From Haematococcus lacustris (lineage: Eukaryota > Chlorophyta > Chlorophyceae > Chlamydomonadales > Haematococcaceae), in contig JASKMD010000008.1 of the NCBI GenBank assembly GCA_030144725.1, forward strand, positions 13,108,160-13,172,159: DNA of 64,000 nucleotides. The letters run 5' to 3'. Below, one piece after another: positions 52,054 to 62,781 of this stretch (position 1 is the stretch's first letter; each line of letters begins with the position of its first letter). The notes under the pieces were generated by a model, which was given only the letters and a program-made list of their open reading frames with translations, did not search any database and was not told the origin of the DNA. The position numbers and the translations under genes were made by a program.

Positions 52054-55000
52054 ATGCCAGTGATCACAGTCCAGCTTGGACAGTGTGGGAACCAGGCAAG
52101 CATGGAGCTAATAATACTTATCGCTCTGTCATCAGCTACGTACCAACATGCTGCCTTGTCACCATAGCTGGGATGCAGTCTATTCCAAACCCTGAGTGCT
52201 GAGTTCGCGACCGGTGACTACCAAAGATCGGGTGTGGAGGAATGGTTCCGGCCGCTAGTCTCCTCGTCCGACCCACTGGCATCGTACGGGGCTGCACGCA
52301 GTTACGTGGCGCGGTCGGTGCTCATCGACATGGAGCCAAAAGTGCGTCTGCATGTGGCGCCTCTGTCACGTGCTGCCCTACCCCGCCCTGATTTGAGACT
52401 GGAGTCCAAGGCTGTACACAGCCTTCTGTCCCGCGGCTGCAGGTGGTCAACGCCGTACGCACCACAGCAGCGAGTACAGGTGGCTGGTGGGCCTACCCCG
52501 CCAAGGGGCATTTGTGCATGCAGAGCGGCGCAGGCAACAACTGGGCTCATGGCTTCCATGGCTATGGCCCTCGTGTGCGTGACGCGGCCCTGAACCTGAT
52601 CCGTAAAGAGGTGGGCGGCCCTCTGGTCCCCGCACTTGATGCAGCTAGGCTAGGGCGGCTGCAGCATGTGCCATTGTCAGCATGTCAGCATGTCAGCATG
52701 TCAGCATGTCAGCATGTCAGCATGTCAGCATCGTCAGCTTGTCAGCATTGTCAGCATGTGCGATTGTCGCAGCATCGTACAGCACTATCAGCAGCATTCC
52801 CCTACTCTTATGGGCAGGGGAAGCTTTATCTGTTGTCCAAACTGGGTAACTGTGACCTACAGCCGGTACCAATACCTGATTCACTACCCCAACCTGCTTG
52901 CGAAGGCCAGGAAACCTATGTTGGCATGAAACACATGCTCTGATGTAAGCAACAGCTCAGCATTGCCTAGTGCACACATGCTACTGTGCTACAGGCTGCT
53001 GGGCTGTGGCCTTGGGGGCTCGCTCTTGCAACTTCTTGAAGCCCAATGCTGGGTACTCCTTGCCCTGGGCAGGAAGCCTTCCTCGGTGTGGCCACCTACA
53101 CAGCTTCAGTGGGCGCCACTTGCTTTCCCCTGCCCGCTGGAGGTTGAGGGCTGCGTTGCAGTCCCTGTCCACCCATTTGCCAAGGTCCCCAGGGTGGCCT
53201 GGGCCAGCCAAGGGCACCACATGAGCCCCCGCACCGGCGCCTCAAACCGCTTACTCCAGGCTGACTGCAACAAGCGGTCCTGTACCTGACCCGGCTTGGG
53301 CTTCCAGCCCTCAGGCCTAGTGGGCTTGCTGCGGTCCAGCTCCTCCTCACAGGGCTGGGGGCTGTTCAAAATTGAGCTGACCCTGCTGGTGCGGAACTCC
53401 TGCACTGTCACCACCCTGCCTGGCACCCTGTCGGTCGGCTTGCCGCTGTTTGGCCTCTCCACCACCTTGCGTCAGGCCTGCAACACGGCCTTGGCCCCCC
53501 ACCCACCCCGGGTGCCAATGCTTGCGTTGCCAAAGAACACCACCAGCTGCTTGCGAGTCCCCCACTCCTGCTGGGACATGCTGGCTGCCTCCTCCTCCAA
53601 CTGCATGGCACACAAGGCACACAAGGCAAATGACATGCTTGGTAGAACTGGGGACATGGTTCGTTAGTACTACCCAGTACAGGTGTCCCTAGGGATGCGA
53701 AGGAGGACCCAGTTTGGCTGCGGATGCGGCTGCGGATGAAGCAACCCACCTAATGAAGCCCTTTAGGAAGCACTTGTCTCTCCTTGAGCGCCTTCCCTTG
53801 TGGCAAGACGGGGCCTACCCAGCCCAGGCTGTCAGGCTTGCCCTTGGGTTTTGGCTTAGGCTGCTTGGGGTTGAGCTTTTTGGGCCCATTCGCGCCCTTG
53901 CGCTTCTTGCCCTTCATCGCGCTCTGTAGTAGATGGTACTTCGCGACTAGCTTCACTCTCACTACTCTCACTCTCGCGACTTACATTGGCAACACCTACA
54001 TTGGCAACACCTACACATTGGCAACTCCTACAGCCAACGACAACATCAACAGCAGGTCAACAGCTCAACAGGACAGCACTGTCAGCAGCCATCGCTATTG
54101 ATGCCAAGCACTGCAGGTGTTGTGTTGAGTGCATGGTCAGGTGGCCCTAGCGGGAGGACAGTGGGCAGGCTCACCCGCTGTGACAGCAGCACCTTGGTAA
54201 CACGGTGGCATGCTGTGCTTGCGAGTGCTAGGCCGCCTAGACAAAGCTGGAGTGTTGGAACCCTGTGGAAGGTGTGACCCTGACCCTGTCCTGTACCCTT
54301 GACTTGGTCCTGACTCAGCGCCCCCACTCCTAACCTGCTGCTCCTCCCCACTCCCTGGCCCACACCCCCCAGCCAGGCCGCCGCCACGCTCCCATGGGCT
54401 GCCCCTGGCGCCCACCCTACCCCCTTGCCCCGCCCCTGCCCCCCACCACAACCTTACCTTCGCCCCAGCGTGATGGCCCCTGTCAACCGCGCCTCTCTCT
54501 CCCCCCCTGAGGCCCTGGCTGCCCTCGCTGCTGCAGGCGGAGGCGTGTGACGTGCTCAGTGGCTTCCTGGTGCTGCAGAGCATGGCCGGGGGCACGGGGG
54601 CGGGCCTAGGCACCTACGTGGCTGAGGCGCTGCGCGACGAGTACTTGTCCTCCCACTGCATAAACTGCTGCGTGTGGCCCTATGAGAGCGGGGAGGTCAT
54701 GGTTCAGGTGGGAGGGGGAGGGGGAGGGGGAGGGGGAGGGGGAGCCTGTCAAAGCCTGATGCCGTCCCCCCTGGCCTGACACCGCGGTGACCATTTCCTG
54801 CAGAGCTACAACACGCTGTTCACCCTGAGCCACCTGAGCGAGGTGTCAGACGGCATCATCACCATGGACAACGATTCCCTGCACAGGGTGTGCAAGAAGC
54901 TGTACAACATCCCACGACCCGCCTTCTCGGTGAGCCACACGCCAGCTGCCACCTGCCTTGCCAGTCAGGCTGCACACCTAGTCACCCCTCGCCTGCCCAG

Positions 55001-56450
55001 CCGCTTGCCCACCCGCCTGCCTGCCTGCCTGCCTGCCTGCTGTGGTGGTGTTTTGCACACAGTTTGGCTGCCGGTGTGCAGGACATCAATGCGGTGGCCG
55101 CCCGGGCCCTGGCCTGCCTGCTGCTCCCCTCATCACATCGCTCGCCCTGGGCCCTGAACACCTCCCCATCGGCTGCCAGCAGCAGCGGTGGAGGCAGTGG
55201 CGGGGGGGCCAGCCACTTTGGGGCTGAGGGCGGGGCGGCTAGACAGGACAAGCGCATGCCTCATGGCCAGGGCCAGGCCAGCAGCAGCAGCAGCAGCAGC
55301 ACGCAAGGGGGTGGCTCCTCCCGGCCGCCCCACCCCCTGCAGCAGCAGCCGGTGCGCCTGCTGACTGACCTGGCTGCGCAGCTGTGCAGCCACCCCTGGT
55401 ACCGACTGCTCACACTCCGGGCTCTGCCACAGGTGTGACCCAGGCATGGCACAGGTGTGACCCAAAAGGGCCACAGGTGTGATGCATCAACTACTGCAAT
55501 TCCACACCCTTCAGCACCCTGCTCATGTCTGGCTGACCCTGCTGCTGTGCCTGCCCTCCCCCTCCCCCTTCCCTATCCTGCATGTAGCCCTGAGGCCTTG
55601 TGGTGCCTGGTTGCACCTGGATTGCCAATCACTGCTCTGGCTGCTGGGCGCTGCAGCAAGTGGGCGCACCACCCCCAGGCTGCTGCTGCTGCTGCTGCTG
55701 CTGTCTCATGTCAGGTGCCCGCAGCCAGCGTGGACTTCACCACCTTCACCTGGCCGGGTATAACTCGCCGCCTGCGACAGATGCTCATCACAGGTGCAGC
55801 CCACCCCCTGACCTATATTAGCCAGCCAACCATATTAGCTAATAATAGCTCCCGATCCTTGTCGCGCCTTCGTTCGCTTCCTAGCGCGATAGCTGCGCCT
55901 GGCGGCGTTGCGACCCTGCGGACCTGGTTGATGATGCGCCGTCGGAGGCCGCCTCCTGGACTCATGGGGCCCCAACATGGGTCATGCAAGTCTCTCAGTG
56001 TTCTCTCAATACTTCATCGTTTTCAATAGCCGCAATGTGCTGCGGCTGGGAAGGCGCTGCCCTAGCCATGGCTCAGCTCCAGGCCCCTGCTGCCAACTCA
56101 CCAGCCAGTTACCGGCTTGATGCTGCCAGGTGTCAACCCACCCACCCACCCACCCACCCACCCACCCACCCACCCACCCACCCACCCACCCACCCACCCA
56201 CCCACCCACCCACCCACCCACCCACCCACCCACCCACCCACCCACCCACCCACCCACCCACCCACCCACCCACCCACCCACCCACCCACCCACCCACCCA
56301 CCCACCCACCCACCCACCCACCCACTCACCCACCCACCCACCCACCCACCCACTCAATCAACTAATCACCCAAACAACCAACCAACCAATCGACCAATCA
56401 ACCAATCAGCCTTCGCCCTTCTCTGGCAGGTAGCACCTTGGAGGAGGGGC
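52054..56450 (+). CDS. Delta-tubulin, N-terminal and middle exons (3' end in gap)
   Basis: Delta-tubulin is needed for triplet microtubules in basal bodies (UNI3 in Chlamydomonas). Exons: 52054-52095, 52168-52341, 52443-52610, 54537-54707, 54804-54929, 55082-55432, 55715-55793 and from 56430 into the gap, all phase-consistent. Diagnostic blocks: MPVITVQLGQCGNQ, LGCSLFQTLSAEF, ARSVLIDMEPK, MQSGAGNNWAHG, SMAGGTGAGLGTYV (tubulin nucleotide loop), VWPYESGEVMVQSYN, LSHLSEVSDGII, VDFTTFTWPG, RRLRQMLITG, then TLEEG. The WPY-GEVIVQ-YN form separates it from alpha, beta and gamma tubulins. Exon 6 holds a ~70-residue Ser/Gly/Gln-rich insertion. Intron 1 starts GCAAGC (GC-AG). Intron 3 is 1.9 kb and holds antisense transposon DNA. 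Confidence 0.92.
52676..52762 (+). repeat. (GTCAGCAT)n octamer array in delta-tubulin intron 3
   Basis: About eight units of GTCAGCAT with a few CGTCAGCTT variants, just after the splice donor. Confidence 0.85.
52790..52925 (-). repeat. ~130-bp repeat shared with 16.6 kb
   Basis: Inverted match of 16605-16732, lying directly 3' of the Fanzor/TnpB-like ORF on its strand. It is likely the 3' terminal part of the same element. Confidence 0.65.
52981..53971 (-). pseudogene. Fanzor/TnpB-like RuvC nuclease remnant
   Basis: Read on minus: a Lys/Pro-rich part (MKGKKRKGANGPK, 53971-53750); then LVVFFGNASIGTRGGWG (about 53550), an in-frame TGA after VLQA, and RKVVERP continuing the same frame to VTVQEFRTSRVSSILN, QPCEEELD and RGLMWCP (about 53210). 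A one-base frame change follows, then GKWVDRDCNAALNLQRAGE, WRPLKLCRWP and a basic tail to 52981. DRDxNAAxN is the RuvC-III signature of TnpB, Cas12 and eukaryotic Fanzor proteins. (V)xE(F/Y)RTS before a Cys pattern is the usual stretch before the zinc ribbon; here the first Cys pair is replaced by Ser. The in-frame stop and frameshift show it is decayed. It lies antisense within delta-tubulin intron 3. Confidence 0.7.
54708..54740 (+). repeat. (GGGGGA)5 after delta-tubulin exon 4 donor
   Basis: Short G-rich array starting at the splice donor GTGGGA, similar in position to the G tract in VPS11. Confidence 0.85.
55800..56040 (-). repeat. Dispersed repeat fragment in delta-tubulin intron 7
   Basis: 55965-56035 resembles the 16.3/37.2-kb family in inverted orientation (ACTTGCATGACCCATGTTGG, GTATTGAGAGA, CTATTGAAAACGATG read on minus). 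Upstream bases are AT-richer than the gene and probably belong to the same insertion. Confidence 0.5.
56136..56353 (+). repeat. (CCCA)~54 array in delta-tubulin intron 7
   Basis: About 217 bp of CCCA/ACCC with two CTCA variants near the end, then decaying CAACCAAT units up to the acceptor at 56429. Thr-His-Pro-Pro and Gly-Trp-Val-Gly ORFs here are artefacts. Confidence 0.95.
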
Positions 56451-56950
56451 NNNNNNNNNNNNNNNNNNNNNNNNNNNNNNNNNNNNNNNNNNNNNNNNNN
56501 NNNNNNNNNNNNNNNNNNNNNNNNNNNNNNNNNNNNNNNNNNNNNNNNNNNNNNNNNNNNNNNNNNNNNNNNNNNNNNNNNNNNNNNNNNNNNNNNNNNN
56601 NNNNNNNNNNNNNNNNNNNNNNNNNNNNNNNNNNNNNNNNNNNNNNNNNNNNNNNNNNNNNNNNNNNNNNNNNNNNNNNNNNNNNNNNNNNNNNNNNNNN
56701 NNNNNNNNNNNNNNNNNNNNNNNNNNNNNNNNNNNNNNNNNNNNNNNNNNNNNNNNNNNNNNNNNNNNNNNNNNNNNNNNNNNNNNNNNNNNNNNNNNNN
56801 NNNNNNNNNNNNNNNNNNNNNNNNNNNNNNNNNNNNNNNNNNNNNNNNNNNNNNNNNNNNNNNNNNNNNNNNNNNNNNNNNNNNNNNNNNNNNNNNNNNN
56901 NNNNNNNNNNNNNNNNNNNNNNNNNNNNNNNNNNNNNNNNNNNNNNNNNN
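56451..56950. other. Assembly gap (500 N)
   Basis: Delta-tubulin exon 8 runs into this gap. The C-terminal ~100-120 residues expected for the family are not found between 56951 and the convergent NAMPT gene, so they must lie inside. Confidence 0.99.
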
Positions 56951-57168
56951 CCATGCTCTGCTCTCTGACACTCGCCACTGACGCATTCAGCGGTTCTTCG
57001 TCGAGGTCGGTGTGCCGGACTAGTCCGCCAGTGCAGCGCCCTGGTCACTCAACTCACTCCTGCGTCACACTGTTGGGGTGTGAGCTGGATGCGAGCCGGG
57101 TGTGCGACGTGTCCGTTGGAGGCATGAGCACGTTTACCATAGGCGGTCTCCGGCTTGCGTGTGCTGCA

Positions 57169-60100
57169 TCAGAACTTCGCGCTCTTGCCACGCATCGCCA
57201 TTTGGTCCATGATCTTGCGCTTCAAGCTGGCACTGATATTGTCACCCGTCGGGGCCAGCTGCGTCCACTGTTGCGCCACACGCGCTCTAACAGTGCTGAA
57301 ATCGTCCCACTTATGGTTTGGCAGCGGGCCCATGTCGTACACGACCTGCGGCGGCCACGACCCAGGACGTTAGCCCCGGCAACGCGTGCTGCTGACTCAC
57401 TTGCGATCGGCGACTGGGCTACACACACACAACATTGGGCATGAGATGTGTAGACGCTGGGCGAGGGAAGTCTGGGCTGTGACTGTTTACTGGAGACAAC
57501 CAGGTCTGACCTGAAGCAGGTCTTCCTCAGGCTGGACTTCTCCCGAATCAGCTGGAAAGATGGTGGGCACGCCCTGCACCCGCTTCACTGCCAGCACCCC
57601 TGCAGCCACATGTGCATGCCGCTGCCATGGAGTTGGTTGCCACTTCCACAGCGATGCATCATCCAACGCTGTGCACAACCATCATCACCCACATCACGCA
57701 CACTTGACACGGCCCCTTGTCAGCCAGCTTGCCCGGCCTCTTACACTGCTGTGAGATTGTGTGCCAGGGCCCGCAGGGCCACACAAGCTAGCATGGCCAG
57801 GGCCCAGCAGAGCTACAGGCACGACACGTGTAGGGTAGGAGGCCTCAGTGACCGTTGCCACCATGCGTGGCCATGTCCACGAAACAGCACATTCCTGTGT
57901 GGCAGGCAATGTGGGCTGCTGACGGCCAGGGGCACCTGGGAGGGAAAACTTGCCCACGTCTGTCTGTGGTTGCTTCATAATGTCTGCTGCGTGGCCGTCC
58001 GCATACACGATGTGGTTCAGTTTGGTGGCAAAGGACATGGTGTCTCGGTTGACCTGGGAGCACATGCCAGGTGTAGCGACCACAAGAGCAGGGTGGGGGG
58101 CATAGGGGGCAGGCAGGGATGGCTGGGTGGAGGTTTGAAGGCTGAGAGTGGCGGGGGCCAGGGGCTGCAACGCAGCAGCTGTGGTGTGTGAGAGGAGGGT
58201 TGAAGTTTGAGAGAGGAGGCATTGGAAGGCAGGCTAGCAAAGGTGCAGGCAGTGCTTGCCTGTCTGCCTACGACCTGCAGCCCTGCACACCCGGTCTGGT
58301 GGCATGGCAGTGGCAGACAGGTTTCACACTGGCAGGCATAGCACACTGCCCTGGTGAGCTAGTGGCCCAGCGCCCTCTCACCTTCTGCAGGAGGCCACCA
58401 CCCATGCCATACGCCACATTGTCTGCGGCATAGCCAGCTGCCTCAATGGCGCCTGCGATCTGCAGCCAAGTCATGGCACAGCAGGTGGTCTGTGAGAGTC
58501 TGGGGCAGGTCACAGTGGCAGTGTGCTGTGTGACATGGCCTGGCTGGACACAGGGTGAGGTGGCAGTGCTGCACTGGAGGGCAGCTGGCCCTTCCCCAGC
58601 AATCATCAGCAAGGGTCCAGCACAGGCGCAGGGCTAGGCGCAGAGCAACAGAGGCCAATTGCAGGAGTGTCAAGGTAACGGCCTAACTAAAGGAAGAGTG
58701 CACGGCATAACCCTGACTGGGAATTCCCAACTGCGCCACACGGGTCTATGTTGGGCAAGAAGTGCAAAGATGGTCACACCCAGGAGTGCTTGTATGCCTT
58801 ATACAGCCATAGCCAAACAGCAGTAAGACACGATGCGTGAAAGGGTGCTTAAGGCAAGACATGATGGAACAGTGGCGCGCCCACCAGTACAGAGCAGTTT
58901 GCACAGCAATGAGCAGTTTGCACAATGGCGTTGATGACCCTGGCAGCCTGCCTAGATGCCTGGTGGACCTTGCGCATGACGTCAATGTCGATGCCGTCCC
59001 CCTGGATGACCCCACAGCCTCGCAGCACTCGATAGCCCTTGCTGTTCACATCAGAGCCAAACACCCGGTCAGCCGCCACCAGGGCCTGCAGGCAGGCATT
59101 GCAGGGCAGGCGGGCCACAGGGCACAGGTCTAGGCCAGGGCGGGGTGACAGCCCGCTGCATGCTTCGCGGCTATGTAGGTTGGCTGCTTGCTGGGGCTGG
59201 GCAGGACGCCACATGGACATGTACTGAACATGGGTGCATGCATGTGGTTGAGATGGCAGTAGGCGCTGTTTGCATCGCTGCAACCCTAGCATAGTTTCAT
59301 TGTTGCATCGCTGCCACTCTAGCAGCTGTTTTGGTGTGCGGGTCATCCTGGGTGTGCCGGCCACTTGGCTGCTGCTCACCATGAGCACTGCCTCCATGGG
59401 GTCGCCAGAGTCCGGCCGCAGCACCAGGTAGCCCCCGCGCTCCACCTTCTTGGCGGCAATGCTGGGCAGCACTTCACTCAGGGCCTGGGTCATGAGCAAG
59501 CCAGACAAGCAGGGAGGGGCTAGGCGGGGAAGTGGCGCAGAGTGAGGCCGGGTCAGCCAGGGCGGGGCATTGTACGGGAAGGCGAGGCCGTGAATGCAGT
59601 GCCAGGGGTAGGGTTGTATGTGGCAGGGAGTGGGCAAGGGTAGGTGCAGGGGGAGGCCAGGGGAGCAGTGAGCGTAGCTCACAGGGTAGTGAGGGGAGAG
59701 ACAGCGGACAGGGCATTTGTGTTGTGCTCACCTCTCTCTGTGCACTGTTTTTGTCCATAGTCTCGCCCTCTTGCCTCCGCTAACCTGGGTTCTTGCCTCT
59801 GTCTCCTCAGCTGCACTTTCCCTACCCCTCCTGCCAGAGCTTATGCTCCCTGCCTCTGCCTTTCGGTGTGCTGTACATCCCCTCTAAAAATAATGAGCCG
59901 TGAATACCCAAGTTGCTTGAAAAGGCCACAGCCGTCTCAAAGCACATCGCGCAATGGCTCTGAAGAAGCTGCTTCCTCTAGCCTCCTCCCTGCCTCCGTG
60001 CCCCGCTCACAGCTGCACCTCACCTTGGCATAGTCGTACGAGTCCATGACGCAAGCAAAGACTCCGGTGCCAAAGTGCTCAATCATGTTCTCAATGGCGG

Positions 60101-62556
60101 CCCGCTCCGTGGGCCAGGCTGTCATCACACTGTGCTCAGTGGCGGGTATGCTCTGAGCTACTGGCCGTCCGCCATTTAAATGGAACTGAGGCAGCATGGG
60201 TCGAGCAGGGTGGGCCAGGGTGTGACAGTGTGAGACAGAGCAGGCCAGGGCAAGGCACACCTCTTCAAAATCTGAACACTGCCCCAGTGCAGTTCTGGCC
60301 ATTGCTGTTTCATTCTGACTTACTCGCCACCGCCCCTCCCTCCTGCATGTGCTCCTGCTGTGGTGCTCCTTGCCCCTCCTCCTGCCTCTGCTTGATTCTT
60401 CGTCCACCTTGAACACTCCCAACTCAAATCCCAGCGTAATACACGAAACCACCCTCACCTGGGCATAGTATGCAGCGCTCAAGGTGTCCGTGCCCACGAA
60501 CGACAGCAGGTGCGCGCAGCCCCCGATCACGCTCTGCTCGACTGATGTACAGCCGCGAAAGCCAAAGTCGTGCAAGCGCGAGGCCACCAAGGGCGAGTCG
60601 GAGCCGGCATCGCTGGTGCGGCGGAAGGATCCCTCCACAACATCTCGTGCGCGTCGACTAAGAGTGGCTACGGTGGTAGGATACCTGCAGGAGGCGTGTA
60701 ACAGCGCCCATTCGCCTGCATTCGACCCTGGGTGGTCGGCAGTAGGCTGTTGCACGCCTCGCGAGGGCGCAGCTTCACTATCCCGTCGTTCGTTTTTTGC
60801 TGCGCGTGCTGCCAGCCCATGTCAGAGTGCAACTGCACGGTGATGGAGCAAGAACCGGCAACGTAACCTGACACCCGCTGCTTGCTGGCATCTCCTTCTC
60901 AAGAAACCCCATATGCTGCTGTCCCATAGTAACACTTTGCCTAGTCCTGGCCCTAGGCCTGCTCTGCCCAGCCCATGTCGCACTGCACATCGTCTGGTGC
61001 CATGTAGCCATGCTGCCTGCCTGCAGCTGCTGGGACCTGGCCTAGCCCGGCCCACTGGCCTGGCTGCAGTTGACCATTAGGTCACACACCAGATCATGGT
61101 GAGCAGCGTCTCTAGAAAGGTACACAAGGGAGTGTACGGCCCTTCCGCCGTCACCTGCGCCAGCACCACACGCCTTGCGGTGTCAGCTGCACACCCACCG
61201 CTCCTGGCGGAGTAGGCTGCTGCAATTGGTAACATAAGACAGCATTCCAGGCGTTTAAGACATCAGGGTGTGCGGCCAGCGGTCTATGCAGAGCCAGTGG
61301 GTTGCAGGGTGATGAGTGGGAGGCGAGAAAGAGTAAGCAAGACAATGGGAGCATGGGGTGGGCATGGCAGGGGCAGCATGGGGAGTTTTCATCTCCCAGG
61401 GGCTGGTGACGACTCGCTTTGTGATCACTGCGTCACCCCTTGCCACTGCAGGTTGTAGGCTTTAGGCATGTGGCCACTGAGCTGGGTCATGAAGGCAGAT
61501 GACGACACAGCATGAAAGCGGCAAGCTGGTTTTTCTTACCCTGGCCAAGCCCGCACAACATTGTCACCCCTGCACCTCCTGCTGCTGACACACCTGCAGC
61601 AGGCCTCACCACCCCTGCTTCTGCTGTTCCTGCTGCTCCGCCTGCTGCCATCACCTCTGCTGCCAAGCCCTTGTTGCTGCTGCTCTGCAGCTACACCTGG
61701 TGGAGCCGCAATTCCCGCTGCCGCAGCTGATGGCTAGCAGTAGGTGCTGCCGTGGTTGCAGGTGCTTGGCCACGCACCTGGTACACTGGCACCCTGCAGT
61801 GTGTGACTGTGCCCTCCGGCAGTGCTTGGATCTTCACAGGGAACCAACCTGCAGCGCGACCCCCACCCACACCCCGCCTCACATGCACCTCATACTGCCA
61901 GGGTGTGAGGAATCAGCCATGGGAGATGGGCTGTAGGCAGCCCACCATTGTTCTCTTTCACAAACTGCTCAAATATGGATCTTGGGAAAGGGAACTCTGT
62001 GTACAAGGGGGCCATGTGCGTCCTGCAATTGCCATGGCCTGCTGGCTTGGTGGAGGGAGGTAGGGCTGTGGCTGTGCTGAGTGTCCATGCTGCGATATGC
62101 CTGATGTGTAGCTGCTTGGAGGACAAATTGACCCGCTTAGGGCCGTGCAAGTCTGACCTGTAAAAGGTGTCTGCATTGTCAATGTCCTGCATCGTCCACT
62201 GCTTTGCAATGTAGTTTTCAATTAGGTACCTAATGCCATAGGCCACCATGCTGCAGTGGCAGCAGCAGAACCACAGCTGCTGGTCAGGGTACAAATTCGC
62301 TGTTGAGAACAGTTGTTGCTGCAATCACCGTGTGTCCTTGTCGTCCTTGGCATAGCCAACTCTGAATTCACCGTACTGCGCATGGGCAGTAGCCAGTATT
62401 GATTGGGAAAACTGAGAGCAGTAATGGTGTTGGTAGGCCAGCATGCCACCCTACCGCGACCATTTTCTGCGCCTTGGGGTATTGCAGATAATGTGTTGCC
62501 TTATAGCTGTCAGTAAGAACGCTTAATGGAACCCCCGCAATGTGCGCTGCGGCCAT
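57169..62556 (-). CDS. NAMPT: Nicotinamide phosphoribosyltransferase, complete
   Basis: NAMPT makes NMN from nicotinamide and PRPP, the first step of NAD salvage. Fourteen exons close in phase to 508 residues: 62556-62455, 62375-62329, 62250-62158, 62022-61946, 61848-61778, 61154-61090, 60684-60459, 60185-60024, 59484-59380, 59085-58969, 58459-58382, 58053-57936, 57599-57511, 57345-57169. Motifs in order: LTDSYKATHYLQYP, MVAYGIRYLIENY, EALPEGT-like ALPEGTVTH, TFLETLL, YPTTVATLSRR, SRLHDFGFRGCTSVEQS, HLLSFVGTDT, IPATEHSVMTAWP, VMDSYDY, LVLRPDSGDP, GCGVIQGDGID, YGMGGGLLQK, VNRDTMSFATKL, GKFSLPG, VPTIFPAD, VVYDMGPLP. The active-site His is in ATEHS. Length is close to the animal and bacterial enzymes. 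In-frame Mets at 62625 and 62667 could extend the N-terminus. Confidence 0.95.
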
Positions 62557-62781
62557 TACGGATTTCCGCTGCAAAACGCTAGCTTGGCATCGTGGGTGGG
62601 CTGCAGCTAACGGCAACAATTGCATAGATATAGTGCCCGCAGTGCTGCTTGGAGCAATGCTGGGCAAATGCTAATACATTTGAGCCAATGCAACCCGTAA
62701 GCAAGCCTTCGTGCAAGGCTAACGGCCAACCGTCAGCGTAGTTCCTAGCGCAACTGCAAAGCAGGGGGGTTGCAGAAGGAG
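62557..62781. promoter_or_regulatory. Divergent promoter region
   Basis: Only 225 bp separates the NAMPT start (minus) from the next start (plus). No TATA box is obvious. If the upstream NAMPT Met at 62667 is used, the interval shrinks to 114 bp. A shared bidirectional promoter is inferred from spacing alone. Confidence 0.45.

Noticed and set aside
56006..56433. GWVG and THPP repeat ORFs
   Set aside because: Artefacts of the CCCA array in a delta-tubulin intron.
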